NCBI GenBank assembly: GCA_045655125.1
Contig: JAZOOR010000026.1
Location: forward strand, 52,909 to 116,908
DNA: 64,000 bases
From: SIG578 sp045655125
GTDB taxonomy: Bacteria > Bacillota > Clostridia > Oscillospirales > Ruminococcaceae
Direction of reading: 5' to 3'
Below, piece by piece: positions 26,425-34,623 of the stretch (position 1 is its first letter; every line of letters starts with the position of its first letter). The notes below the pieces were generated by a model. The model did not search any database. It was not told the DNA's origin and saw nothing but the letters and a program-made list of their open reading frames with translations. Both the position numbers and the translations under genes were made by a program.

Positions 26425-28101
26425 ATGGGATATAAATCCGATATTGAAATCGCACAGGAATGTAAAATGCGCCCTATAACTGAAATTGCTGCCGCTGCTC
26501 ATGTAGACGAGAAATATATTGAGCAGTATGGTAGATATAAGGCTAAAATTGAACCCGCCCTTCTTTCTGAAACAGATAGAAAAGACGGTAAGCTTATTCT
26601 TGTTACTGCGATTACTCCCACCCCCGCAGGCGAGGGAAAAACAACCACAACTATAGGACTTGCTGATGGCCTTAAAAGAATCGGCAAGGATGTAACTGTT
26701 GCTCTGCGTGAGCCATCACTTGGGCCCGTTTTCGGCGTTAAGGGTGGAGCTGCAGGCGGCGGATATGCTCAGGTTGTTCCTATGGAGGATATTAATCTTC
26801 ATTTTACAGGCGATTTTCATGCTATAGGAGCTGCAAACAACCTGCTTGCCGCAATGCTTGATAACCACATTCAACAGGGAAACAGCCTTAATATTGATGT
26901 CCGTAAAATCACTTGGAAACGCTGCGTTGATATGAATGACCGCCAGCTCCGCTTTGTTGTAAATGGTATGGGCGGCAAAGCAAACGGTGTACCCCGTGAA
27001 GATGGCTTTGATATTACTGTTGCGTCTGAAATTATGGCAGTTCTATGCCTTTCAAGCTCGATTACCGACCTTAAAGAGCGCCTTTCTAAAATCATCGTTG
27101 GCTACACCTATGATGATAAGCCTGTCACATGCGGTCAACTTAAAGCGGCGGGCGCAATGACCGCTCTTTTAAAGGATGCAATAAAGCCCAACCTTGTTCA
27201 GACACTTGAGGGAACTCCTGCGTTTGTTCACGGCGGTCCTTTTGCGAATATTGCGCATGGATGTAACTCTGTTATGGCAACTCGCCTCGCACTTAAAATG
27301 GGTGATTACACAGTAACAGAGGCAGGCTTCGGCGCAGACCTCGGCGCAGAGAAATTCCTTGATATCAAATGCCGTATGGCAGGTCTTACTCCTGATGCAG
27401 TTGTTGTTGTTGCAACGGTCCGCGCCCTTAAAATGCACGGCGGACTTGCAAAGACTGAGCTTGCAACAGAGGACTTAAAGGCGCTTGAAAAGGGAATTCC
27501 TAACCTGTTGCGTCATGTTTCTAACATCAAGAATGTTTACAAGCTGCCTTGCGTTGTTGCGGTTAACCGCTTTCCGACAGATACAGATAATGAAATTGAT
27601 TTTATTATCAAAAAATGCCGCGAGCTTGATGTTAATACTGTTCTTTCAACTGTCTGGGCTGACGGCGGAAAGGGTGGAGAAGAGCTTGCGAAAGAGGTTG
27701 TCCGCCTTTGTGAAGAAGAAAAGGGCGATTTCACCTTTGCTTATGAGCTTGACACAACCATCGAGGAGAAAATCGAGGCTATTGTTAGAAAAGTATATGG
27801 CGGAAATGGTGTAACCTTTATGCCTAACGCAAAAAAACAGATAGCACAGCTCACCGAATTAGGATTTAGTGGCTGTCCTGTATGCGTTGCTAAAACTCAA
27901 TATAGCTTTTCGGACGACGCCACTAAGCTTGGCGCACCCGAAAACTTTACTGTTACTGTAAAAAATGTTAAAATTTCTGCCGGTGCAGGCTTTATAGTTG
28001 TGTTAACAGGTGATATTTTAACAATGCCGGGACTGCCTAAAGTTCCTGCTGCTGAACGTATTGACGTTGACGAAACCGGAAAAATAATCGGTTTATTCTA
28101 A
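26425..28101 (+). CDS. fhs: Formate-tetrahydrofolate ligase
   Basis: Makes 10-formyl-THF from formate, THF and ATP, the cofactor used by PurN and the AICAR formyltransferase. 558 residues, normal length. P-loop is TPAGEGKTTTTIGLADGL; other family signatures are GPVFGVKGGAAGGGYAQV, DFHAIGAANNLLAA and EAGFGADLGAEKF. The ATG at 26425 follows GAGGAG; a GTG nine bases earlier falls inside that site. Last gene of the riboswitch-controlled operon. In acetogens it also serves the Wood-Ljungdahl pathway, but no other gene of that pathway is present here. Confidence 0.97.
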   Translation: MGYKSDIEIAQECKMRPITEIAAAAHVDEKYIEQYGRYKAKIEPALLSETDRKDGKLILVTAITPTPAGEGKTTTTIGLADGLKRIGKDVTVALREPSLGPVFGVKGGAAGGGYAQVVPMEDINLHFTGDFHAIGAANNLLAAMLDNHIQQGNSLNIDVRKITWKRCVDMNDRQLRFVVNGMGGKANGVPREDGFDITVASEIMAVLCLSSSITDLKERLSKIIVGYTYDDKPVTCGQLKAAGAMTALLKDAIKPNLVQTLEGTPAFVHGGPFANIAHGCNSVMATRLALKMGDYTVTEAGFGADLGAEKFLDIKCRMAGLTPDAVVVVATVRALKMHGGLAKTELATEDLKALEKGIPNLLRHVSNIKNVYKLPCVVAVNRFPTDTDNEIDFIIKKCRELDVNTVLSTVWADGGKGGEELAKEVVRLCEEEKGDFTFAYELDTTIEEKIEAIVRKVYGGNGVTFMPNAKKQIAQLTELGFSGCPVCVAKTQYSFSDDATKLGAPENFTVTVKNVKISAGAGFIVVLTGDILTMPGLPKVPAAERIDVDETGKIIGLF

Positions 28102-28107
28102 GAATTA

Positions 28108-28134
28108 AAGCTCCGCAACTTGCGGAGCTTTTTA
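28108..28134 (+). terminator. Terminator of the purine operon
   Basis: AAGCTCCGC, loop AACTT, GCGGAGCTT followed by TTTATT, seven bases after the fhs stop. Confidence 0.9.
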
Positions 28135-28156
28135 TTATAAAAAGTTTAATTTTTTA

Positions 28157-28185
28157 TTGAAAAAAACATTAAAATATGAGATAAT
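28157..28185 (+). promoter_or_regulatory. Promoter of the SGNH hydrolase gene
   Basis: TTGAAA (28157-28162), 17-base spacer, GATAAT (28180-28185). Confidence 0.7.
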
Positions 28186-28217
28186 ACTTATATATTTTGT
28201 TTCTGTTGGTGAGTATA

Positions 28218-29474
28218 GTGAAGAATTACAGAAAAAACTATAGGACATATAGCGTTCACAGAGTTTCGAGCCGTACTGTCGGAAGTCTTATTGCGGTTCT
28301 TTCTCTGTTTGTTTGCGCTGTTGTTTTTTCTGTTTTTGTTGCAAGCTGTAATAAACGGCCTGAGGATATTGCATCTTCATCTATTGCATCTAGTAGAATT
28401 GAAACCTCGTCTGCTTCTGTAGAAGAGTTATCAAGTGTTGTGGCTATGCCTGGGTCATCGTCAATTCCTGCGGTGTCTTCTAAGCTTGAGGTGCCTACCT
28501 CTTCCGAATCTCAGTCTGCGTCTGTTAATACTACGGCGCCTGCGACTAATTCAAGTCTTGTTTATGATATTTCGGCCGCTGCGGATAACTGGACTTATGT
28601 TGTGGATAAATCCAAACCTGTTCCGCTTCAGCCCCGCGTAGATAATAGTTTTTTCTCATCCGCTATGTTTGTAGGGGACTCCATTACAACGGGTATAGAT
28701 CTTTATTCTATTATTAAAGGCGCTCCGGTTGTTGCGTATACAGGAATAAACACTAACACCGTTTTAAGCCGTCAGGTTATTAAAACATCTCAGGGTAAGG
28801 TTACATTTTTGCAACAAATGGCAAAATACAACCCTAAGCATATTTATATTATGATGGGTATAAATGGTATTGCATTTCAGTCTAAAGCTAATCTGATTTC
28901 TGGATACTCTAAGTTTGTTGATAAGGTTAAAGCGCAGCACCCTGATGCTATAATATATCTGCAATCAATTTTGCCTGTAACGGCGAAAAAACAAACCAAG
29001 GACAGCCGCTTTGCCAATTCAAAAATAAACGATTATAACGCGGCTATAGCTAACCTTGCGCAGCAAAAAGGTGTTTATTATCTGAATGTTGCAGAAGCGT
29101 TCAAGGATGGAAATGGATGCCTTCCTGCTGCTGCATCGTCTGATGGTATTCATTTCGGCCCTGCTTACTATAAGCGGTGGATAGAATATCTTAAAACTCA
29201 TACCGTATACACAGGGGAGATACCTGAGGAGTCTGTATCCAGCACAACATCTTCCAGCGAGCCAGTATCAAGCGATGCATCTACAAGCGTATCAACCTCG
29301 AGCGAGCCTTCGTCTCAAACAAGTACAAGTGAGCCGTTACAGAGCACAGACTCTGCGACATCAACAAGTTCTATTCCTATAGTAAGACCAGGAGAGCCGC
29401 CCAAACCACCGTCATCTCCTGATGATGCGGTTACTTCATCGATAGACACTAAGGTAGAAATTTCTGAAACATAA
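28218..29474 (+). CDS. Surface SGNH/GDSL-family hydrolase
   Basis: Secreted or membrane-anchored esterase-like protein of about 418 residues. A hydrophobic segment near the N-terminus ends in VFVASC, which could be a lipobox or simply a membrane anchor. A Ser/Thr-rich linker follows, then the SGNH domain: block I FVGDSITTG (Ser), block III MMGINGI (Asn) and block V SDGIHFGPAYY (Asp, His). A second Ser/Thr/Pro-rich tail ends the protein. The substrate is not readable; acetylated wall polysaccharide is one guess. The start is uncertain: GTG at 28218 is preferred because TTG at 28197 would leave almost no leader after the promoter. Confidence 0.8.
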   Translation: MKNYRKNYRTYSVHRVSSRTVGSLIAVLSLFVCAVVFSVFVASCNKRPEDIASSSIASSRIETSSASVEELSSVVAMPGSSSIPAVSSKLEVPTSSESQSASVNTTAPATNSSLVYDISAAADNWTYVVDKSKPVPLQPRVDNSFFSSAMFVGDSITTGIDLYSIIKGAPVVAYTGINTNTVLSRQVIKTSQGKVTFLQQMAKYNPKHIYIMMGINGIAFQSKANLISGYSKFVDKVKAQHPDAIIYLQSILPVTAKKQTKDSRFANSKINDYNAAIANLAQQKGVYYLNVAEAFKDGNGCLPAAASSDGIHFGPAYYKRWIEYLKTHTVYTGEIPEESVSSTTSSSEPVSSDASTSVSTSSEPSSQTSTSEPLQSTDSATSTSSIPIVRPGEPPKPPSSPDDAVTSSIDTKVEISET

Positions 29475-29514
29475 AGTAAACCCCCGCGGAATAATCCGCG
29501 GGGGTTTACTTTAT
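29471..29514. terminator. Bidirectional terminator with a perfect 20-bp stem
   Basis: Arms 29471-29490 and 29495-29514 are exact reverse complements around a 4-base loop. The stem includes the stop codon of the SGNH gene (29472-29474) and ends six bases before the stop of the opposite-strand small gene, so it can serve both. Confidence 0.9.
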
Positions 29515-29520
29515 GTCTTG

Positions 29521-29637
29521 TTAGCAGTTAGAGCAGCCGCATCCGCTATTGTCATTGCCACAGCAGCAGACCAGAATGATGATGAGCAGGATAATCCAGG
29601 TGCAGTTACCGTTACCAAAGAAGTTATTTCCACACAT
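29521..29637 (-). CDS. 38-residue cysteine-rich membrane peptide
   Basis: A small gene on the minus strand with a strong AAAGGAGG site eight bases before its ATG. The product starts MCGNNFFGNGNCTW, continues with a hydrophobic core IILLIIILV, then CCCG and ends GCGCSNC; eight of 38 residues are cysteine. I recall similar very short Cys/Gly/Asn-rich peptides in clostridial genomes, often annotated as high-cysteine proteins of unknown role. A sigma-K-like promoter lies upstream, which would fit a spore-coat or mother-cell product (inference). Confidence 0.72.
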   Translation of the reverse strand: MCGNNFFGNGNCTWIILLIIILVCCCGNDNSGCGCSNC

Positions 29638-29668
29638 GAGCGATTCCTCCTTTTTTCAGATTTCACAA

Positions 29669-29696
29669 TATACTATGAAAATCCTTTAAATTTGGT
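29669..29696 (-). promoter_or_regulatory. Possible sigma-K-type promoter
   Basis: On the minus strand, AC (29696-29695), 17 bases, then CATAGTATA (29677-29669), matching the Bacillus sigma-K pattern AC...CATAnnnTA. It lies 31 bases before the small cysteine-rich gene. Short patterns like this occur by chance, so support is modest. Confidence 0.4.
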
Positions 29697-29827
29697 TACA
29701 AGTACAATTTTAAATTACAATACTGCAAAAAATAAAGAAAACTCCCAAAAAAGAGAGAATACAAGATGTATTTTAAATAATTATAAAAATATAACAGAAT
29801 TTTAGTGCATTTAAAACATAAAAAATA

Positions 29828-29846
29828 TTTGACTTTCTTTGACTTT
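29828..29846 (+). promoter_or_regulatory. CtsR operator
   Basis: TTTGACTTTCTTTGACTTT; on the other strand AGTCAAA, three bases, AGTCAAA: the direct heptad repeat bound by CtsR. It overlaps a likely -35 (TTGACT, 29829-29834) whose -10 could be TAAAAT (29851-29856), so bound CtsR would block its own operon. Confidence 0.85.
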
Positions 29847-29905
29847 ATGATAAAATTATAATCAAAGAGAAAAGTAAAAGAAAGTCTAAAAAAGGATGAT
29901 AAGTA

Positions 29906-30355
29906 GTGAAAATAAGCGAACTTATTGCGAGGGAAATACTTTTGATGTTAGAAGAGCAGGAGGGTAGCGCTGAAATAAAGCGGAATGAATTTGCCATGAA
30001 GCTCGGATGTGTCCCAAGTCAGATAAACTATGTATTGACCTCGCGTTTTACCCCTGAGCAAGGCTTTGTAGTCGAAAGCCGCAGGGGCGGCGGAGGATAT
30101 ATCAGAATTACCCGAGTTAGTAATGACAAGAAAAATCAGATAATGCATATCATTGATTCGCTCGGTGAAAGCATTGATTATTACAGTGCTCGTTCTATTC
30201 TGATAAATCTTTGTTATCAAGAGCTTATTGAGAAAAAGGCGGCGGGAATTGTTCTTGCAGCAATTTCGGATAATGCTTTAAAGGAAATTGAAATTTCAAT
30301 GCGCGATAAAATCAGAGTAGATATTTTTAAAAATGCTCTGCTTATGGCGGTTTAA
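29906..30355 (+). CDS. ctsR: Heat-shock repressor CtsR
   Basis: Represses clp genes at normal temperature. 149 residues: N-terminal winged helix-turn-helix with the beta-wing RRGGGGYIRI (about 59-68), which carries the conserved glycine-rich tip linked in Bacillus to temperature sensing, and a C-terminal dimer/McsB-contact domain. GTG start with AAAGGA about nine bases before. First of four genes behind a CtsR box, so autoregulated. Confidence 0.95.
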   Translation: MKISELIAREILLMLEEQEGSAEIKRNEFAMKLGCVPSQINYVLTSRFTPEQGFVVESRRGGGGYIRITRVSNDKKNQIMHIIDSLGESIDYYSARSILINLCYQELIEKKAAGIVLAAISDNALKEIEISMRDKIRVDIFKNALLMAV

Positions 30356-30371
30356 ATAAGGAGGTAATATT

Positions 30372-30893
30372 ATGTTGTGTGAGAAATGTAAACAAAAAGA
30401 GGCTGTAACCCATATCAGACAGAATATTAACGGAGTTACAAGCGAAATGCATCTTTGTGAGAAATGTGCCGCAGAGATAAGCGGTAAATTTGAAAACGAA
30501 TATGGAAAGCTCTTTTCGGATTTTGGCTTTGGAATAGATTCTATGCTCGGAAGCATATTCGGGCAGGATTTTCTCCCCGAGAGCTTAATTGCTGATAATG
30601 TAGACAGATGCTCGATGTGTGGAACTACATTTAGCAGTATCAGAAAAACGGGAAATGCAGGTTGCGGTAAATGTTATGAAACATTCCGCTCTCAGCTAAT
30701 GCCTCTTATTGGCAGAATTCACGGAAAAACCGTTCATAACGGAAGAATTCCTAAGTCAGTTGAGGGAAGCTTGGGTGTAAAAAATAAAATTTCCGAGCTT
30801 GAAAATGAGCTTAAAAAGGCTATTGAAGCTCAAGAATTTGAAAAAGCTGCAAAAATACGTGACGAGCTCGCCGAGCTTCGTAAAAGTCTCTAA
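30372..30893 (+). CDS. mcsA: McsA, zinc-finger activator of McsB
   Basis: Adaptor that activates the arginine kinase McsB. 173 residues with two pairs of CxxC knuckles in the first third (CEKCKQ ... CEKCAA), two more further on (CSMCGTTF ... CGKCYE), and a C-terminal UVR motif (LENELKKAIEAQEFEKAAKIRDE). ATG preceded by AAGGAGG, 16 bases after ctsR. Confidence 0.93.
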   Translation: MLCEKCKQKEAVTHIRQNINGVTSEMHLCEKCAAEISGKFENEYGKLFSDFGFGIDSMLGSIFGQDFLPESLIADNVDRCSMCGTTFSSIRKTGNAGCGKCYETFRSQLMPLIGRIHGKTVHNGRIPKSVEGSLGVKNKISELENELKKAIEAQEFEKAAKIRDELAELRKSL

Positions 30894-30914
30894 TTTTAGG
30901 CGGAGGAACTAATT

Positions 30915-31946
30915 ATGAAAAGATGGTTTGAAATAGAAAATAACCCTGGTGACCGCGCAGTTGTTGTCAGCACACGAATTCGACTTGCCCGAAACCTTTC
31001 TGATGTTCCGTTTCCTAACAGAATGAGTGATGAGCAAAAAAATGAGGTGATTTTGAGGATTGCTAAGGCACTTGATAATGCTGTATTTGCTAAGAATATA
31101 AGGCTTGAAAAAATCGATATGGAGAAACTCAACGACATTGAGGCTAACGCAATGGCTGAGAGGCGCATTATCAGTCTCGAGTTTGCAAAAAACAGAAAGG
31201 GCAGAGCAATTTTTCTTTCTCCCGATGAAAGTGTTGCAATTCTTGTAAACGAAGAGGACCACATTCGTATCCAGGTGCTTGCCGCAGGCTCGGATTTGCC
31301 TGTATGCCTTAAGATAGCAACCGAAATTGACAGTTTTCTTGATGCAAAACTTTCATATGCATTTGATGAAACACTCGGATATTTAACCCAGTGTCCTACA
31401 AATTTAGGAACCGGTCTCAGAGCTTCGGTTATGCTGCATCTTCCCATGATGGAAAGCTCCAGAATGATAGAAAACCTTTCTAGTACCGTATCCAAGCTCG
31501 GTATGACAGTGCGAGGTTCAATGGGAGAAGGTTCCGCATCTCAGGGTGCTTTGTATCAGATATCCAATCAAGTAACCTTGGGAATTTCAGAGCAAAATGC
31601 AATCGATAATCTTATGAGCATTGTAAATCAGGTTATTATAAAAGAGGAAAATCTTAGAAAAAGTGCTTATGAAAATGATACAATTTCTTTAAATGACCGT
31701 ATTTTTCGTGCATGGGGAATACTTTCACAGGCAAGACTCTTATCAACAGAGGAGCTTTTGCGCCTTTTATCACTAATAAGACTTGGTGCAGCGCTTGGAG
31801 TTTTAAAGCTTGAGTCATCAATCTTAAACACACTATTATTTGAAACAGGTCCGTTTGGTTTGTGTGTTAAATATGGCTCAGCTCCTAACTCACACAAGCG
31901 TGATGAACTTCGCGCAAACTTAGTGAGAGAAAAGCTTGCTGTTTAA
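30915..31946 (+). CDS. mcsB: Protein arginine kinase
   Basis: Phosphorylates arginines on misfolded proteins and on CtsR, marking them for ClpCP. 343 residues, phosphagen-kinase fold without its N-terminal domain. Motifs: VVVSTRIRLARNL (nucleotide Arg residues), LVNEEDHIRIQ (catalytic acidic pair), LRASVMLHLP and VRGSMGEGSAS. GGAGGAAC precedes the ATG. Order ctsR-mcsA-mcsB-clpC is the classic Firmicutes operon. Confidence 0.95.
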   Translation: MKRWFEIENNPGDRAVVVSTRIRLARNLSDVPFPNRMSDEQKNEVILRIAKALDNAVFAKNIRLEKIDMEKLNDIEANAMAERRIISLEFAKNRKGRAIFLSPDESVAILVNEEDHIRIQVLAAGSDLPVCLKIATEIDSFLDAKLSYAFDETLGYLTQCPTNLGTGLRASVMLHLPMMESSRMIENLSSTVSKLGMTVRGSMGEGSASQGALYQISNQVTLGISEQNAIDNLMSIVNQVIIKEENLRKSAYENDTISLNDRIFRAWGILSQARLLSTEELLRLLSLIRLGAALGVLKLESSILNTLLFETGPFGLCVKYGSAPNSHKRDELRANLVREKLAV

Positions 31947-31967
31947 TATTTTTAAGGAGGAAGTTTG

Positions 31968-34421
31968 ATGTTTGTTTTTAATGGATTTACACAAAAAGCC
32001 AATAGGGCACTCAATTCTGCTATTGAGTTTGCATCCTCACTTGGTCACACATATATCGGAAGCGAGCATCTTCTTGGCGGAATACTCAAAGAGGAGGATT
32101 CTGCCGCGTCAGAGATGCTGCGATCGGGTGAACTTAGCTTTATAGATCTTTCGGAGCAGCTTGAGGTAGATATAGGGAAAGGAATGCCTACAAATCTGTC
32201 TCCTGCTGATTTTACCCCTCGCACAAAGCGAATTCTAGAGGCGGCGCTGCTTGAGGCAAGAAAGGTCGGGCATAGTTATGTTGGAACAGAGCATATTCTG
32301 CTTGCGCTATTGAATGAAAGTGACTGCTATGCGGTTAAGTATCTTGAGCATTTTAATGTAAATACCGATGAACTGCGTAAAGATTGCCTTGAAACTATCG
32401 GTGCTGATGATGTGCCCTCTGAGACTAAAGTATCGGGCGGTGCGAGAGCAGGCAAGACAAAAGGCGGTACAAAAAATCTTGATGAATTCTCACGTGACCT
32501 TACTGTATCGGCTAAAAATGGAGAGCTTGACCCCGTTATAGGCAGAGAAAGTGAAATCGAAAGAGTAATTCAGATTTTATCTCGCCGCACAAAGAATAAT
32601 CCTTGTCTAATCGGTGAGCCGGGTGTAGGTAAAACTGCAATAGCAGAGGGGCTTGCACAAAAAATATTTGCAGGAGAAGTTCCTGAGATTTTAAAGGATA
32701 AAAGAGTTGTAACACTTGATTTAACAGGTATGCTCGCAGGAACAAAGTACCGCGGGGATTTTGAGGATAGGATAAAGAATGTTCTTGCAGACGTAAAAAA
32801 AGCAGGAAATGTTATTCTCTTTATTGATGAAATTCACACTCTTATCGGAGCAGGTGCTGCCGAGGGAGCGGTTGATGCAGCTAATATTCTGAAACCATCT
32901 CTTTCTCGCGGTGAAATTCAGCTTATAGGTGCTACAACCATCAATGAGTACCGCAAGCATATTGAAAAAGATGCAGCGTTAGAGCGTAGATTTCAGCCTG
33001 TAATGGTAGAGGAACCCTCTCAGGAGGAGGCAGAACTGATATTACTTGGTCTTCGCGATAAATATGAGGCGCATCACAAAATAAAGATAACCGATGATGC
33101 TATTAAAGCGGCTGTAAAACTTTCGGCACGATATATAAATGACCGTTTTCTTCCTGATAAGGCTATTGACCTTATTGATGAGGCTTCGTCTCGCGTAAAG
33201 ATAAAAAACTTTACAGCTCCACCCGACCTTAAAGAGCTTGAAGACAAACTAAAGGAGCTGGCTCAGGAAAAAGAAGAGGCTGTAAATACTCAGGATTACG
33301 AGAGAGCTGCTAATCTTCGCGATGAAGAAAATGAAATTAAAGCAAAGGTTGAAAGTGCTAAGGAAAACTGGAAGGATACAAACCAAAAGGCAAAGACCGA
33401 GGTAACGGCTTTTGATGTTGCAGAGATTGTTGCGCAGTCAACGGGTATACCTGTAGCTCAGCTCAGCCGCGAAGAAAGTGAGCGACTTCTTAAAATAGAA
33501 GAAACTCTCCACAAACGTGTGGTTGGACAAAATGATGCTGTAACCGCCATTGCAAAAGCAGTTCGCAGAAGCAGAGTAGGACTGAAAGACCCTCGTAGAC
33601 CTATTGGCTCATTTATCTTCTTGGGACCTACAGGTGTTGGTAAAACCGAGCTGTGCAAGGCGCTTGCTGAGGGACTTTTCGGCGATGAAAATGCAATGAT
33701 TCGCCTTGATATGTCCGAATATATGGAAAAGCACACAGTATCGCGACTTGTTGGCTCGCCTCCGGGATATGTTGGGTTTGACGAAGGCGGTCAGCTTACC
33801 GAAAAGATTAGGAGAAATCCCTATTCGATAGTTCTTTTCGATGAAATTGAAAAAGCTCACCCTGATATTTTTAATATTTTGCTACAGATACTTGATGATG
33901 GTCAGCTAACTGATTCTCACGGTAGAAAGGTTAATTTTAAAAATTCCGTAATTATTATGACCTCTAATGTCGGTGCAAGAATGATAACAGAAAATGTTAA
34001 ATCTCTTGGATTTTCAGCGGATGACAGCGGCGCAGCTGATGAGGAAAGGGTAAGGGAGAATGTTCTTTCTGAGCTTAAAAAGACTTTCCGACCTGAATTT
34101 TTAAACAGAGTTGATGATATTATTGTTTTCCACAAGCTAAGCTCCGAAAATATTCGGGAAATTGCACGCAATATGCTCCATAGCGTTTCTGAGCGCACAA
34201 GAGCACTTGGCATAGAGGTTTCATTTGCTGAGGAGGCGGTTGATGCAATAGCACAAAAGGGGTTTGACCCCGTTTATGGCGCTCGTCCTCTAAAAAGAGC
34301 TATAACTTCACAGATAGAGGATCTTATTTCTGAGGAAATACTCAGCGGAAATCTAAAAGATGGTGCAAATATTTCGGTGGATTTTACAGACGGAAAATTT
34401 GTAATAGTTCCAAAAGAATAG
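31968..34421 (+). CDS. clpC: ClpC unfoldase
   Basis: Hexameric AAA+ unfoldase feeding ClpP. 817 residues: double Clp-N repeat (1-145), first AAA+ module (GEPGVGKTA, LFIDEIHTL), a middle domain with a UVR motif (EEAVNTQDYERAANLRDEE), second AAA+ module (GPTGVGKTE, VLFDEIEKA), and the D2-small domain. The ATG at 31968 sits seven bases after AAGGAGG. clpP is not in the window. The last gene of the CtsR operon. Confidence 0.96.
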   Translation: MFVFNGFTQKANRALNSAIEFASSLGHTYIGSEHLLGGILKEEDSAASEMLRSGELSFIDLSEQLEVDIGKGMPTNLSPADFTPRTKRILEAALLEARKVGHSYVGTEHILLALLNESDCYAVKYLEHFNVNTDELRKDCLETIGADDVPSETKVSGGARAGKTKGGTKNLDEFSRDLTVSAKNGELDPVIGRESEIERVIQILSRRTKNNPCLIGEPGVGKTAIAEGLAQKIFAGEVPEILKDKRVVTLDLTGMLAGTKYRGDFEDRIKNVLADVKKAGNVILFIDEIHTLIGAGAAEGAVDAANILKPSLSRGEIQLIGATTINEYRKHIEKDAALERRFQPVMVEEPSQEEAELILLGLRDKYEAHHKIKITDDAIKAAVKLSARYINDRFLPDKAIDLIDEASSRVKIKNFTAPPDLKELEDKLKELAQEKEEAVNTQDYERAANLRDEENEIKAKVESAKENWKDTNQKAKTEVTAFDVAEIVAQSTGIPVAQLSREESERLLKIEETLHKRVVGQNDAVTAIAKAVRRSRVGLKDPRRPIGSFIFLGPTGVGKTELCKALAEGLFGDENAMIRLDMSEYMEKHTVSRLVGSPPGYVGFDEGGQLTEKIRRNPYSIVLFDEIEKAHPDIFNILLQILDDGQLTDSHGRKVNFKNSVIIMTSNVGARMITENVKSLGFSADDSGAADEERVRENVLSELKKTFRPEFLNRVDDIIVFHKLSSENIREIARNMLHSVSERTRALGIEVSFAEEAVDAIAQKGFDPVYGARPLKRAITSQIEDLISEEILSGNLKDGANISVDFTDGKFVIVPKE

Positions 34422-34424
34422 TAA

Positions 34425-34456
34425 AAAAAAGAGAAGCCGCGGAGCTTCTCTTTTTT
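34425..34456 (+). terminator. Terminator of the ctsR operon
   Basis: AAAAAAGAGAAGC, loop CGCGGA, GCTTCTCTTTTTT, starting three bases after the clpC stop. The next 167 bases hold no gene; a TATAAT at 34525-34530 may be the -10 of the following gene, without a clear -35. Confidence 0.9.
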
Positions 34457-34623
34457 CTATAATTTACATAAAATAAAATTGTAAAATAATAACGAATAGG
34501 GTAGAAAAACAGAAAAAAATATGTTATAATTTATCTATATTATTTTTTGGAATATTCAGCCACATTTTTAAATACATATTGATTAGACAAGCCTTAGTTT
34601 TTAAGAAAGGTAAGCATAACCTT

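Noticed and set aside
29518..29805. 95-codon plus-strand frame opposite the cysteine-rich gene
   Set aside because: It begins in the terminator, has no ribosome site, and its translation is repetitive; the minus-strand gene has the strong signals.
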